Part shown: positions 53,547 through 62,800 of the stretch, in pieces
How positions within the stretch are numbered: position 1 is the first letter of the stretch
Layout of the letters: each line of letters begins with the position of its first letter
Source of the DNA: Mediterraneibacter hominis
GTDB taxonomy: Bacteria; Bacillota; Clostridia; Lachnospirales; Lachnospiraceae
Direction: 5' to 3'
DNA: 64,000 nucleotides
Assembly (NCBI RefSeq): GCF_014287475.1
Contig: NZ_JACOPF010000002.1
Coordinates: 186,001-250,000, forward strand
Position numbers and translations under genes: made by a program
The notes under the pieces: model-generated
Seen by the model: the letters and a program-made list of their open reading frames with translations, nothing else
The model's database searches: none
What the model was told of the DNA's origin: nothing

Positions 53547-53767
53547 TTCTGGGAAGAAAAAAAGGAGAAGAAATTGTCATAAACGACAATATTATTATCA
53601 CGGTAAAAGAAGTCGGAGCGGACAGTGTAAAGCTGGCAATAGAGGCGCCGCGGGACGTACCTGTTCTCAGAAAAGAGTTGATAGAGGCGGCGCGGGAAAA
53701 CAAAGAGGCAGCGGCAGGACAAAAGGATATAAGCGGATTAAAGGCATTGATGGAAAAACGACAATAG
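53540..53767 (+). CDS. csrA: Translational regulator CsrA
   Basis: RNA-binding repressor, 75 residues. MLILGRKKGEEIVINDNIII is the family N-terminus with RNA-contact Arg6, and VRxPRDVPVLRKEL-type strand five reads IEAPRDVPVLRKELIEAA, including the second RNA-contact Arg. The C-terminal extension is longer than in E. coli. Its likely targets in the window are the two flagellin leaders. Confidence 0.95.
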   Translation: MLILGRKKGEEIVINDNIIITVKEVGADSVKLAIEAPRDVPVLRKELIEAARENKEAAAGQKDISGLKALMEKRQ

Positions 53768-53787
53768 AAAGAGAGACAAAAAACAAT

Positions 53788-54204
53788 ATGAGATATGAAA
53801 TTACACCAGATTTACTTACAGGCAATCATTTGATCGACAGTGAGCATAAACAGCTTTTTGAAGCGGTGAACCGACTATTAGAATCGTTCTCGAACAAAAG
53901 CGAAATGGGAAAAAACGCTATGACAACAGCGGCGGCATTTTTGGAAAGCTATGTGGACAAGCATTTCGGACATGAAGAAGAACTCCAGAAAAAATATCAA
54001 TGGAGGGAATATGACACGCATCACCGTTTCCATGAAGAATATAAAAAAATCTTAAGAGAAATTATCAGGCAGATTCCAGAAAGCGGTCCAGAAATTGAAG
54101 ATATGAGCCGGCTTAACGTACATGTCGTACGTTTGATTACACATATCAGGACAATGGATAAGAGACTCGGGACTTTTATCCAGACCCAGGAGGAAAACAA
54201 ATAG
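53788..54204 (+). CDS. Bacteriohemerythrin
   Basis: Di-iron oxygen-binding protein of 138 residues. The ligand motifs are visible: HLIDSEHKQLFEAVN, HFGHEEELQKKYQW, HHRFHEEY and the last HVVRLITHIRTMD. Its start (ATG 53788, weak GAGAG) lies in the middle of an open frame that runs on from csrA; the upstream part is not convincing protein. It could deliver or sense oxygen for a motile anaerobe. It is next to csrA and a chemoreceptor. Confidence 0.9.
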   Translation: MRYEITPDLLTGNHLIDSEHKQLFEAVNRLLESFSNKSEMGKNAMTTAAAFLESYVDKHFGHEEELQKKYQWREYDTHHRFHEEYKKILREIIRQIPESGPEIEDMSRLNVHVVRLITHIRTMDKRLGTFIQTQEENK

Positions 54205-54315
54205 AAAAATGAACCCGCGCGGGAAAAGAATGCCATGCGTATCATGTCGTTACAGAAACCTACAAGTTAAGTTTCGTTCCGTAAAGACAAGTGACGGTGT
54301 GAGGTCAGGGAGGAA

Positions 54316-56331
54316 ATGAAGAAAGAAATGAAGAAAAATACAAAAAGAGGAATAAAGAGTATACGTACAAGGATTATAGCAGGTATGAGTATTACGGCAG
54401 CGGCTTTTGTCTTACTTCTTGGAATGATTAGTATTGTATTAAGCTATCAAAGTGCTAACACACAGTTGAAAGATGAAATAGAAGCAACGGCGGCTGTCGC
54501 GGCAGACCGGGTTTCGGAGGAGATATATCGTTATATAAATATAGCAGAGTCCTGTGGAATGAGGAAAGATATTGCGGATCTGGATATACCCATAGCAGAG
54601 AAAAAGGAAATTTTGGATGGATACGCGGAGAAATATGGTATGGTCCGAGCTAACTTGCTCGACTCGGATGGTACTAGTTACTTTGACGGCAATACATATG
54701 CGGATAGAGAATACTTTCAAACTTGTATGGAAGGAAATGCCTATATATCGACACCTGTGAAGAGCAAGGTGACAGGGGAGCTGACTATCATCGTAGCGGC
54801 TCCGGTATGGCAGAACGGAAAGCCAGATACTGTTCCGGCAGGAGTTGTTTATTTTGTACCGGAGGAAAGTTTTTTAAATGATATTATGGCAAGTATAAAG
54901 ATCAGTGGTGAGTCCGGAGCGTATATCATTGACAAGAGCGGTTATACAATTGCGGACACGACTATGGAGACAGTGACAGTCCAGAATATTGAGAGGGAAG
55001 CAGAGAAAGACGGAGATTTTAACGGGCTTGCAGACATACATAAAAGGATGCGGCAGGGAGAAGCCGGAGCGGGTTTTTATACGAAAAAGGGAGTTGCAAT
55101 GGCAGTTGGGTATGCCCCGATAGACAGAACAGACAACTGGAGCCTGGGGCTTACAGCGCCGAAATCAGAGTTTATGGGGATGACGATTCTCTCTGTGATC
55201 GTAGTGGCTGCGGTGACGTTTATTTCTATTATTATATCGGTTATTTTCGCGAGAAATCTGGCAGGACGGATTGAAAAACCGCTTATGCAGTGCACAAAAC
55301 GGATTCAGCAGCTTGCGGAAGGCGACTTACACTCTCTGGTGCCGGAGATTGACACAGAGGATGAAACGGGGATTTTAGCGAGCGCGACAAGGGAGATTGT
55401 GGAATGTTTGCGGTCGGTTATACAGGATGAAAACCGCGTCTTAGGAGAGATGGCATCAGGTAACTTTACTGTATCGGTAACGGATTCCATCTATAAAGGG
55501 GATTTAGACAGTCTTCGTGAAAGCTTGTTTGAGATTATTCATAAGCTAAGCAATACGCTGCGGCATATCAATGATGTAGCCGTGCAGGTATCTGCCGGCT
55601 CCGAGCAAGTGGCAGCGGGTTCACAGGCATTCAGCCAGGGGGCGACAGAGCAGGCATCCAGCGTAGAAGAACTTGCGGCTACACTGAATGAAATCAACAG
55701 AGACATCCAGTTAAACGCGCAGTCTGCCGATCAGGGAAATGAAGCGGTAGATCAGGCACAGACCATGTTGATGAAGAGCAGGGAAAAGATGGAAGAGCTC
55801 AATGAAGCGATGGAGGAGATCCGTACGAGTTCTGGAGAAATCGGACATATTATAAAGACGATTGAGGATATAGCGTTCCAGACAAATATATTGGCGCTAA
55901 ACGCAGCAGTAGAGGCGGCAAGAGCCGGAAATGCAGGTAAGGGATTTGCTGTTGTTGCCGACGAAGTACGCAGTCTTGCGGAAAAGAGCGCTGCTGCTTC
56001 CAAGAGTACATCTGCGTTGATCGAAGGCTCTGTCCAGTCGGTAGAAAGAGGAAGCAAACTGGCCGATGAGACAGCAGATTGCATAGAAAAGACGGCAGAA
56101 TATGCGAAAAAGGTCGTGGAAATGATGCAGATCATTTCTTCTAATTCAAAGACACAGGCGGAGTCGGTAGGGCAAGTGAGCGAGGGAGTCGATCAGATTT
56201 CCAACGTCGTACAGACCAATTCTGCTACAGCGCAGCAGAGCGCGGCGGCGAGTGAAGAGCTTTCAGGACAGGCAGAGTTGTTGAAAAAAGAGGCCGGTGA
56301 ATTTAAGCTGCCGCCTTCATCAGAACTTTAG
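54316..56331 (+). CDS. Methyl-accepting chemotaxis protein with Cache-type sensor
   Basis: A 671-residue receptor. A membrane helix (about 24-46) is followed by an extracellular Cache domain (about 50-285: [23 protein letters not shown] [20 protein letters not shown], with [20 protein letters not shown]), a second helix (about 293-315), HAMP (about 316-370), and the signalling coiled coil with [19 protein letters not shown]. Cache domains bind small metabolites, so it senses an outside ligand. GGGAGG lies just before the ATG; a later ATG at 54328 is possible. Confidence 0.94.
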   Translation: MKKEMKKNTKRGIKSIRTRIIAGMSITAAAFVLLLGMISIVLSYQSANTQLKDEIEATAAVAADRVSEEIYRYINIAESCGMRKDIADLDIPIAEKKEILDGYAEKYGMVRANLLDSDGTSYFDGNTYADREYFQTCMEGNAYISTPVKSKVTGELTIIVAAPVWQNGKPDTVPAGVVYFVPEESFLNDIMASIKISGESGAYIIDKSGYTIADTTMETVTVQNIEREAEKDGDFNGLADIHKRMRQGEAGAGFYTKKGVAMAVGYAPIDRTDNWSLGLTAPKSEFMGMTILSVIVVAAVTFISIIISVIFARNLAGRIEKPLMQCTKRIQQLAEGDLHSLVPEIDTEDETGILASATREIVECLRSVIQDENRVLGEMASGNFTVSVTDSIYKGDLDSLRESLFEIIHKLSNTLRHINDVAVQVSAGSEQVAAGSQAFSQGATEQASSVEELAATLNEINRDIQLNAQSADQGNEAVDQAQTMLMKSREKMEELNEAMEEIRTSSGEIGHIIKTIEDIAFQTNILALNAAVEAARAGNAGKGFAVVADEVRSLAEKSAAASKSTSALIEGSVQSVERGSKLADETADCIEKTAEYAKKVVEMMQIISSNSKTQAESVGQVSEGVDQISNVVQTNSATAQQSAAASEELSGQAELLKKEAGEFKLPPSSEL

Positions 56332-56343
56332 GCAGGTAAAAGA

Positions 56344-56718
56344 ATGGAGCTATACTATAAGCAGCCTGTGTTTTGCCCCTACTGTGGTTTCTCTGAACTC
56401 ATCGAGTATGAAAATGGAACAAGTGGGTGTCCAAAGTGCCATATGCATTTTTTAATTAGTATCTGTGGGACCTCGAATCCACATATAGGGGAAAGATGGC
56501 TCGATATAAGAGGTTTTGAGGAGATTTACCAGGTGAGCAGCCATCTTCGGATACGGAGTGTGGACAGGCTTGCCGGCGGCAAACGCCGGATAAAGGGGCG
56601 CATGCTTTCCACCTATATAAAGAACAACGAACTATATTGCAGCTTACGGATAAAGGGACGTTCAAAGGAATATAATGTAAGAAAACTTTGGCAGGAAGCG
56701 GAAAAAGTCGAAGACTAG
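56344..56718 (+). CDS. Zinc-ribbon / NUMOD4-like protein without nuclease domain
   Basis: A 124-residue protein. The N-terminus has a four-cysteine ribbon (Cys11, 14, 29, 32: FCPYCGFSELIEYENG and CPKC). Residues 50-115 look like a NUMOD4 DNA-binding module (GERWLDIRGFEEIYQVSSHL, RIRSVDRLAGGKRRIKGRML). NUMOD4 usually comes with an HNH homing nuclease, and none follows here. It lies 12 bases after the chemoreceptor and is followed by a terminator, so it is co-transcribed with it. A regulatory or phage-derived DNA-binding role is possible; not established. Confidence 0.7.
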   Translation: MELYYKQPVFCPYCGFSELIEYENGTSGCPKCHMHFLISICGTSNPHIGERWLDIRGFEEIYQVSSHLRIRSVDRLAGGKRRIKGRMLSTYIKNNELYCSLRIKGRSKEYNVRKLWQEAEKVED

Positions 56719-56758
56719 ACACGGTATGGCAAAACGCGCGTGAAAGGAACTCACAGGA

Positions 56759-56798
56759 AAAAGCAGCAGGCAGTTATAAGCCTGCTGCTTGATTTTTA
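56759..56798 (+). terminator. Terminator after the zinc-ribbon/NUMOD4 gene
   Basis: AAGCAGCAGGC and GCCTGCTGCTT arms with a short AGTTATAA loop, followed by GATTTTTAT. It ends 23 bases before the next gene, so that gene needs readthrough or its own promoter. Confidence 0.88.
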
Positions 56799-56820
56799 TA
56801 GGAGCAGGAGGGGTGAAGAA

Positions 56821-57933
56821 ATGAGAAATATTGTAGAAATAAAGCATACTGGACAGACTGTAAAGAGAATAGACTATGAAAATGTAAAGCAAACAGAAAA
56901 AAAGGAAGCTATAAAAACAACGGAAAAGCCAAAGCGTGACGAAGCTGTATTCACAGACAGAGTAGCAGAAGGAGAAAAACTACAGCAGCTAATCGAGACG
57001 CTGAAAAAGGAATATCCGCAGATTCATTTTAAGACAGAACAGGCAGGTACAGGCGCAGAACGTGATATAATCGCGGACGCGCTGGAGGAGATGAGCGAGG
57101 GATATGTTCTGTTTTTGTCGGAGGAATTTCTATCGGCCGGAGGAAAGGGAAGCTATGAGAAGAAGGAAAAGATGCTGATAGAATGTGTGAAAAGGCTTGC
57201 CGCTTACCGCGTTCCGGCCGGAGTGTTTTTAGAGGAGGACAGGGCTGTCTTCTGGCAGAAGGAAAAAGCAGAGGAAGCCGCATTGGGGATATGCAAGGAG
57301 ACAGCGCGTGCCGGGGCGGAAATTGACAGTACGCTCCCGTCACCGTCCGAAAGACTGTGGGCCAAAAGCGGCCTTTCCGTTTCTTCCTCTTATAATGTGG
57401 CAGCGGCGTATTCGCGTCTCGCGGGAGCGAAGACAAAGAGTACAGTACAGACCGTCATGCAACAGACGAGAAGGGATATCACGTCGCTGAAATTCTTAAG
57501 TCTGTACGGGGACGAGAAGGAAAGGATAAAAGCAAGAGCCGCCGTTAAATCGCTGCAAAAGCTGCTACTTCGAGGACGGGTAAAAATAGAGAGCTTCGAG
57601 GAAGAACATCTGACGGACGCCCGCAGGAAAAAAGCAGAGCGCCGGGAAGAAAGAAAAAGAGAGCTGCAGGCGCTGCTGGAATTAAAGCGCCACAGGACCG
57701 CAAGACATAGCAGAGATGGGGCTATACGTATGGAAGGGAGACTGGAAAAGCTGAATGTTCCCGGATATTACGACAGGGAAAAACAGAAGCTGTATGCTTC
57801 ACCGCCAATGAAAAGTGCGGCAGTGGAGACGGGCACGTCCGGTTTTGGTCCGGCGGAAAGTCTGCCGGAGGGAGGGACGGCAGTACAGGCCCCGGCAGAG
57901 GGTTTTGTGCTGACAGAGATTGTATCATTTTGA
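56821..57933 (+). CDS. Conserved-looking protein of unknown function upstream of flagellin 2
   Basis: A 370-residue, highly charged, helix-rich protein that I do not recognise. It has no signal peptide or membrane helix. A first part (about 60-200) includes FKTEQAGTGAERDIIADALE and VLFLSEEFLSAGGKGSYEKK; a second has LSVSSSYNVAAAYSRLAGAK and a basic coiled coil (RRKKAERREERKRELQALLE). The C-terminus is polar and ends AEGFVLTEIVSF. The start at 56821 follows AGGAGGGG. It sits between a terminator and the flagellin 2 promoter. A flagellar-cluster role is inferred from position only. Confidence 0.65.
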   Translation: MRNIVEIKHTGQTVKRIDYENVKQTEKKEAIKTTEKPKRDEAVFTDRVAEGEKLQQLIETLKKEYPQIHFKTEQAGTGAERDIIADALEEMSEGYVLFLSEEFLSAGGKGSYEKKEKMLIECVKRLAAYRVPAGVFLEEDRAVFWQKEKAEEAALGICKETARAGAEIDSTLPSPSERLWAKSGLSVSSSYNVAAAYSRLAGAKTKSTVQTVMQQTRRDITSLKFLSLYGDEKERIKARAAVKSLQKLLLRGRVKIESFEEEHLTDARRKKAERREERKRELQALLELKRHRTARHSRDGAIRMEGRLEKLNVPGYYDREKQKLYASPPMKSAAVETGTSGFGPAESLPEGGTAVQAPAEGFVLTEIVSF

Positions 57934-57981
57934 CAGATAGGAAAAGGAAAAAACAAAAAAGGAAAAAGTACATACAGGGAC

Positions 57982-58008
57982 TTAAGTTTTTCTGGGGGGG
58001 GGCGATAT
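57982..58008 (+). promoter_or_regulatory. SigD promoter of flagellin 2 with G9 tract in the spacer
   Basis: TTAA (57982-57985, in TTAAGTTT) and GGCGATAT (58001-58008) with a 15-base spacer, the same as fliD and flgM. G9 is at 57994-58002. It is the flagellin 1 promoter plus one G, so this copy is predicted to be the stronger one here. Confidence 0.82.
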
Positions 58009-58080
58009 ATAAAGTAGGCGGCAGAATATATGGACGTCTGGAAGGACAGGCGGCTGTCCTTTCATAAACGGTGGTTTCAC

Positions 58081-58108
58081 TGCGTGGTGTATCGGCCGAC
58101 GCTGCGCA
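58081..58108 (+). promoter_or_regulatory. Conserved leader stem-loop of flagellin 2 mRNA
   Basis: TGCGTGGTGT pairs with ACGCTGCGCA over ten positions (three wobbles) around ATCGGCCG. Most stem bases differ from flagellin 1 at 7397-7425 while pairing is kept. Confidence 0.7.
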
Positions 58109-58122
58109 ATGAGATAAATACA

Positions 58123-58157
58123 GGGGTAAAGGATAACCCCGTTTCATAACAAGGAGG
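58123..58157 (+). promoter_or_regulatory. Probable CsrA-binding hairpin plus Shine-Dalgarno of flagellin 2
   Basis: GGGGTAAAGGATAACCCC (58123-58140) with AGGA in the loop, and AAGGAGG at 58151-58157. The block is identical to that of flagellin 1. Confidence 0.65.
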
Positions 58158-58164
58158 TAAACTT

Positions 58165-59688
58165 ATGAGAATTCAACACAACATAGCGGCATTAAATTCA
58201 TACCGCAACTTGACAAACAATAACAGCGCGGTATCTAAAAACTTAGAGAAGCTTTCATCCGGTTACAAAATCAACCGTGCAGGAGATGACGCGGCAGGGC
58301 TGGCGATCTCCGAAAAGATGAGAGCACAGATCACAGGTCTTGAGACAGCGCAGAAAAACGCGAACGACGGTATCTCCCTCGTACAGACAGCAGAGGGCGC
58401 TCTGACAGAGGTACACTCTATGTTAAACCGTATGGTAGAACTGGCAGATCAGTCTGCGAACGGAACCTATCAGGACGAAGTAGACCGTGAGAACCTGCAA
58501 AAAGAGATGCAGTCCTTGAAAGACGAGATCAACCGTATCTCTGAATCCACAAACTTCAACGGAATCAATCTGCTGGATGGCTCCCTGGCTGCGAAAGACG
58601 GAGCGGCAACAGTAAACACAACGTTTGGCGGCACAGCGGCAACAGTAGCTGCATCAGGCGGAGCGACGTTCTCACAGGAGATTACAATTCAGAAAGCTAA
58701 TGCGGATGGTGATGAGCAGACACTTAATTTCAAATATTTGGATAAGGATGGAAATGTACAGAGCGCGACGATTACCTTCTCAGGTTCTACAACGGCTGCA
58801 GATAATGCTGCGGCTGCGGCAACGGAGTTGCAGAAAGTATTTGGCGACGGCTATAATGTAAAGGCAGATAGTAGCAGCGGAAAGATTACGATAACAGCAA
58901 AGGACAAGGGAGCTGACCAGACACAGATTATCTCCATAGAGCATCTGAATAACGGAACTGCCATCACAGCACCGACAATGGGCACGCTGACGGCAGGAAA
59001 GGCAGATACGTTTGAGATAGACTTTTCAAAGATTGATATTACAGCTACAGACGGAAATTATTTGGAAAATACGATAGAGATCGATGGACAGAAGTTCCAG
59101 ATTGTGGCACGCGGAAGTAATCCAAAGCTGGAGACAGGAGTGAAAGCAATCTGGGTAGATAAGTCATCAGGAAAGTTTGACGCGGATTCTGTAAAGAATA
59201 TCGCAGATCAGTTGAAGGAATACGGTATTGATGCATCCGCAGAGGGAGCGAAGCTGAAGATCAGCAAGTCTACAGACGGCTCAGCAAAAGGCGGGCTGAC
59301 ATTGCAGATTGGCGACACATCAGACGATTTTAACCAGTTGACTGTATCCGTTGGATCAATGGACACGAATTCCCTTGGAATCGCGAACCTGGACATCAGC
59401 ACACAGGCAGGAGCGAAAGCGGCTGTAGATGTCATTAAAAATGCAATCAACATGGTATCTTCTACACGCGGTGATTTGGGCGCGATCCAGAACCGTCTGG
59501 AACACACCATCAATAACTTAAGTGTGACAACAGAGAACATGACAGCAGCAGAAAGCCGTATCCGTGATGTAGACATGGCCGAGGAGATGATGGCTTACAC
59601 GAAGAATAACATTCTGGTACAGTCCTCCCAGGCAATGCTTGCGCAGGCAAACCAGATTCCGCAGGGCGTTCTTCAGTTATTACAGTAA
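58165..59688 (+). CDS. Flagellin, copy 2
   Basis: Filament protein of 507 residues. Residues 1 to about 157 and the C-terminal third match copy 1 almost base for base, while the centre (about 160-390) differs by many substitutions and small indels. This pattern suggests diversification of the exposed domains with gene conversion of the ends. AAGGAGG precedes the ATG. The promoter spacing is optimal in this sequence. It is followed by a bidirectional terminator and the convergent GGDEF/EAL gene. Confidence 0.97.
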   Translation: MRIQHNIAALNSYRNLTNNNSAVSKNLEKLSSGYKINRAGDDAAGLAISEKMRAQITGLETAQKNANDGISLVQTAEGALTEVHSMLNRMVELADQSANGTYQDEVDRENLQKEMQSLKDEINRISESTNFNGINLLDGSLAAKDGAATVNTTFGGTAATVAASGGATFSQEITIQKANADGDEQTLNFKYLDKDGNVQSATITFSGSTTAADNAAAAATELQKVFGDGYNVKADSSSGKITITAKDKGADQTQIISIEHLNNGTAITAPTMGTLTAGKADTFEIDFSKIDITATDGNYLENTIEIDGQKFQIVARGSNPKLETGVKAIWVDKSSGKFDADSVKNIADQLKEYGIDASAEGAKLKISKSTDGSAKGGLTLQIGDTSDDFNQLTVSVGSMDTNSLGIANLDISTQAGAKAAVDVIKNAINMVSSTRGDLGAIQNRLEHTINNLSVTTENMTAAESRIRDVDMAEEMMAYTKNNILVQSSQAMLAQANQIPQGVLQLLQ

Positions 59689-59769
59689 GGCGGCGTGAAA
59701 ACAGCAGGAATAGAAGCTGCATAAAACATATCTGAATCAAAGGAGGGCGAAAGGGTACGCCTTCTTAAT

Positions 59770-59819
59770 AAAAAAATCATGAGGAATCCACATATTAAGG
59801 GATTCCTCATGATTTTTTA
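59770..59819 (+). terminator. Bidirectional terminator between flagellin 2 and the GGDEF/EAL gene
   Basis: AAAAAATCATGAGGAATCC pairs with GGATTCCTCATGATTTTTT around ACATATTAAG. A partial copy of the flagellin 1 first hairpin lies just upstream (59742-59764). Confidence 0.9.
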
Positions 59820-59839
59820 TGTATTTCCAGAAAGTTCTC

Positions 59840-62800
59840 CTAATTTTTCGTCAGGACCAGATGTGTGTGGGGGGGGGGGAAAAGACTAAGGAAATCGTCT
59901 GTTTCCAGCGGCTTATAGAAATAGTAGCCTTGTATGTAATCTGCCTGGGCTGCTTTGACAATATCGAATTCTCCTATATTTTCGACACCTTCTACGCAGA
60001 CTTCTTTATCGAAGCGGTGGCATGCGTAAATAATACTCATAAGAAAATCTACTTTTTTCCGAGAGTGGGTCGTCTCATATATAATACTGCGATCTAATTT
60101 GACTAATTCGGCAGGATATTTCAGAAGAAACTGAAGGCTGGAATAGCCTGTTCCAAAGTCATCTACCGCGAATGAGATGTCGCTCTCTCTGCACTGTTCT
60201 ATAAACTTTTCCATGTACTCCGGCATTTTATCGAAGTGGGTTTCTGTTAGTTCAATCACGAAATTATGCCCCGCCACATTATGCTTATCCAAGGTATGCC
60301 GGATGAAAGGAAACAGAGAATTTTCTATAACTTGTAAGTAGCTGATATTTATAGACAGCCTTATGTCCGGTTTTATTTTTGACAGTTTCTTATATATAAG
60401 AACGGCCTGCTCAATGACCCATTTTCCTACAGGAATAATCAGATAGGTTGATTCCAGCAAGGGAATAAACTGAGAGGGAGGAACGTTCTTTCCTTTATAA
60501 CTCCAACGCAAAAGTACCTCTCCTCCAACGATTTCTCCCGTAGTCGTGCGGACCTGTGGCTGTACTACAATACGGAAATTTCTAAAGTTGTGTGTAATAT
60601 CTTGCTGTATAGAAAAGATTATATCTTGCGAGAAGCTGTCCTTTATAGAAGCATACTCAAGATATGGGATATTGAGCTCTCTTTTCGCTTTTTTTGTAAT
60701 AGTAAAGACAGCTTCAATCAAATCGGAAGCAGTTTTTCCGTCGCCAGGATAATGGACGAACGTGATTGCACAGGGATATACTAGGTGAAGATTATATTCC
60801 TTATAGATAGACACGACAATACGATTCAAATCAGCAGCTAATTGTTCCAAATCAGGCGCCGATCTAGTAATACCCATGAAATATAATCCGGTCAGGCGGA
60901 AGAAAAGAAAAGCACTGCCCAAATGTATTTCAATCTGACTGCATATCTGATGTAAAAGTTCATTTCCTTTTTTATGTCCGAGCAGAATATTAATCTGGGC
61001 ATAGTCACGTAGGGAAAAACCAATCAGCAAAAATGGTAGAGGATTCTCACACATTGTTGTGAGCGTATCCATCGCGACGGATAAATTCAGCATGCCGGAG
61101 ACACCATCCATAAAGGACTCGTTCTTTAACCGTTGCATAGTTCCTGAGAAAAAGAGAGGAACTGTATTATCGTCCTTCCATTTAAGAATTCCCTGGCAAT
61201 GTATCCAAAAAACTTCGTTATGTTTTCCGAGTATCCGGTAACGAATATTAAAAACTGTTTGTTTTTCAGAAAATATACGTCTGCTTTCATCAATATACCG
61301 CTGCCGATCTTCGGCAATTATTTTATTTTCTAAAAGTGCAATAAAATCATATACCAAATTATTAGAAAATCCGAGATCTTCTTTCATATTATCTGATATA
61401 TAAAAAAGATTTTTCTGCATATCTCCCACGAAAAAATACAGGACAGTTTCTCTCGAAGTGATAGACTTAATAAAAGTTTCATTGTCAAAATAACAGTTTT
61501 GTATAAAGTATTGAAGTGTCATTGATTCGATAGTATTACTATTCTGCTTTCTATGTGTCCGCTGCTTGTCCTTGTACATTTCTTGGTCTGCTTCATCTAT
61601 CAAAATGGCAAAAGCCTTATCTGCATTATCGGACCATGACGTCCCACAGGAAACCTCAAGATGTTTTTGCTTAAAACTTTGACGCAGAAGCTGCACTTTA
61701 TCCTGAAATTCTTTTTTTGTAATATTTTCACTTACAGCGAGAAATTCGTCTCCTCCAATGCGATATACGCGTTGTACTGTAAAAAGATTGAACAAAATGC
61801 TGGATACGGATATAAGGACTTCATCTCCCTTGACGTGTCCCTGGGTATCATTCAGCATTTTCATATTTACGATATCGCAGTAAACAATACCAAGCGGTCG
61901 GATAAAAAGATCTCGTTCAATAGATTCGGAAAGGGAATGGCGGTTCAATGCATTTGTAAGCTTGTCATGGTATCCGACCTGTTCTAGACGTTCTTTTAAA
62001 TCCCGCCGTGATATGAGATAGGCTATAAAATGAACCATGACTCTACAGATAGACGTAATAATAACAGGTAGATCCACGGTATAATTTTCCAGCACGAATA
62101 GGCCAACTGTATGCTTAGCATGTATGATGGGAACAAGCAGAAGTGCTTTTATTCCTACTTTCTGGAACAATTCATATAATTCAGGATCTTCATGAGAAGT
62201 AATCATATCAGCGTGAATCAGGACGGGTTCTCTGCAATTACTCCAATGTAAGCTATAGTAATCGGGATGTTGGCTTAAAAAAGTTTTAAAATCCTTCGGC
62301 AGTTCCGGGGAAGTATAGGAATACGTTTCATATAACATATTGGCGCTGTATTCATAGATATAAATACAGTCACATTTCAGATGAAGTCCCATATAATTCA
62401 GGACAATATTAAGAGATTCGTCCGGCTCATCTGTGGAGTAGGTTTGTAGTAAACACTGATTAATAAAGGCTTCTGGATTGGGAACCTCTAAGTCAGCCGA
62501 TTGGACATGCGGGGCGAACGCCATGTGAAAATGGTAATTGCGGCCGGAAAAAGTGAAAATTGTATCTTTCAGCAAATAGGAATTGCCAAGCACGGGATTA
62601 TAATGTTCCCACTCTAAGAATTCTCCTTTTTTAATCTGGGAATTTCTGCAAAAGGAACAAGGCAACGGATAATCATAAAGGATTTGATAACACTTTTTAT
62701 TTTTGTATTCTTCATCTGACTGGATAGCATATAGTTCTTTCGCATAACGGTTCATATATACTAATTCGTATGTCTCTATGTCAGTTACATATACACTTGT

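Noticed and set aside
53485..53787. Plus-strand frame extending the hemerythrin upstream through csrA
   Set aside because: The upstream part is low-complexity, Arg/Gly-rich and overlaps csrA in another frame.
54267..54293. TTAAGTTT identical to the flagellin -35 box upstream of the large chemoreceptor
   Set aside because: At the proper distance the -10 would read GACAAGTG, only three of eight to GCCGATAT, so I do not call a SigD promoter.
59819..60097. Plus-strand frame across the C11 tract
   Set aside because: It is antisense to the EAL domain and its sequence shows no domain or ribosome site.
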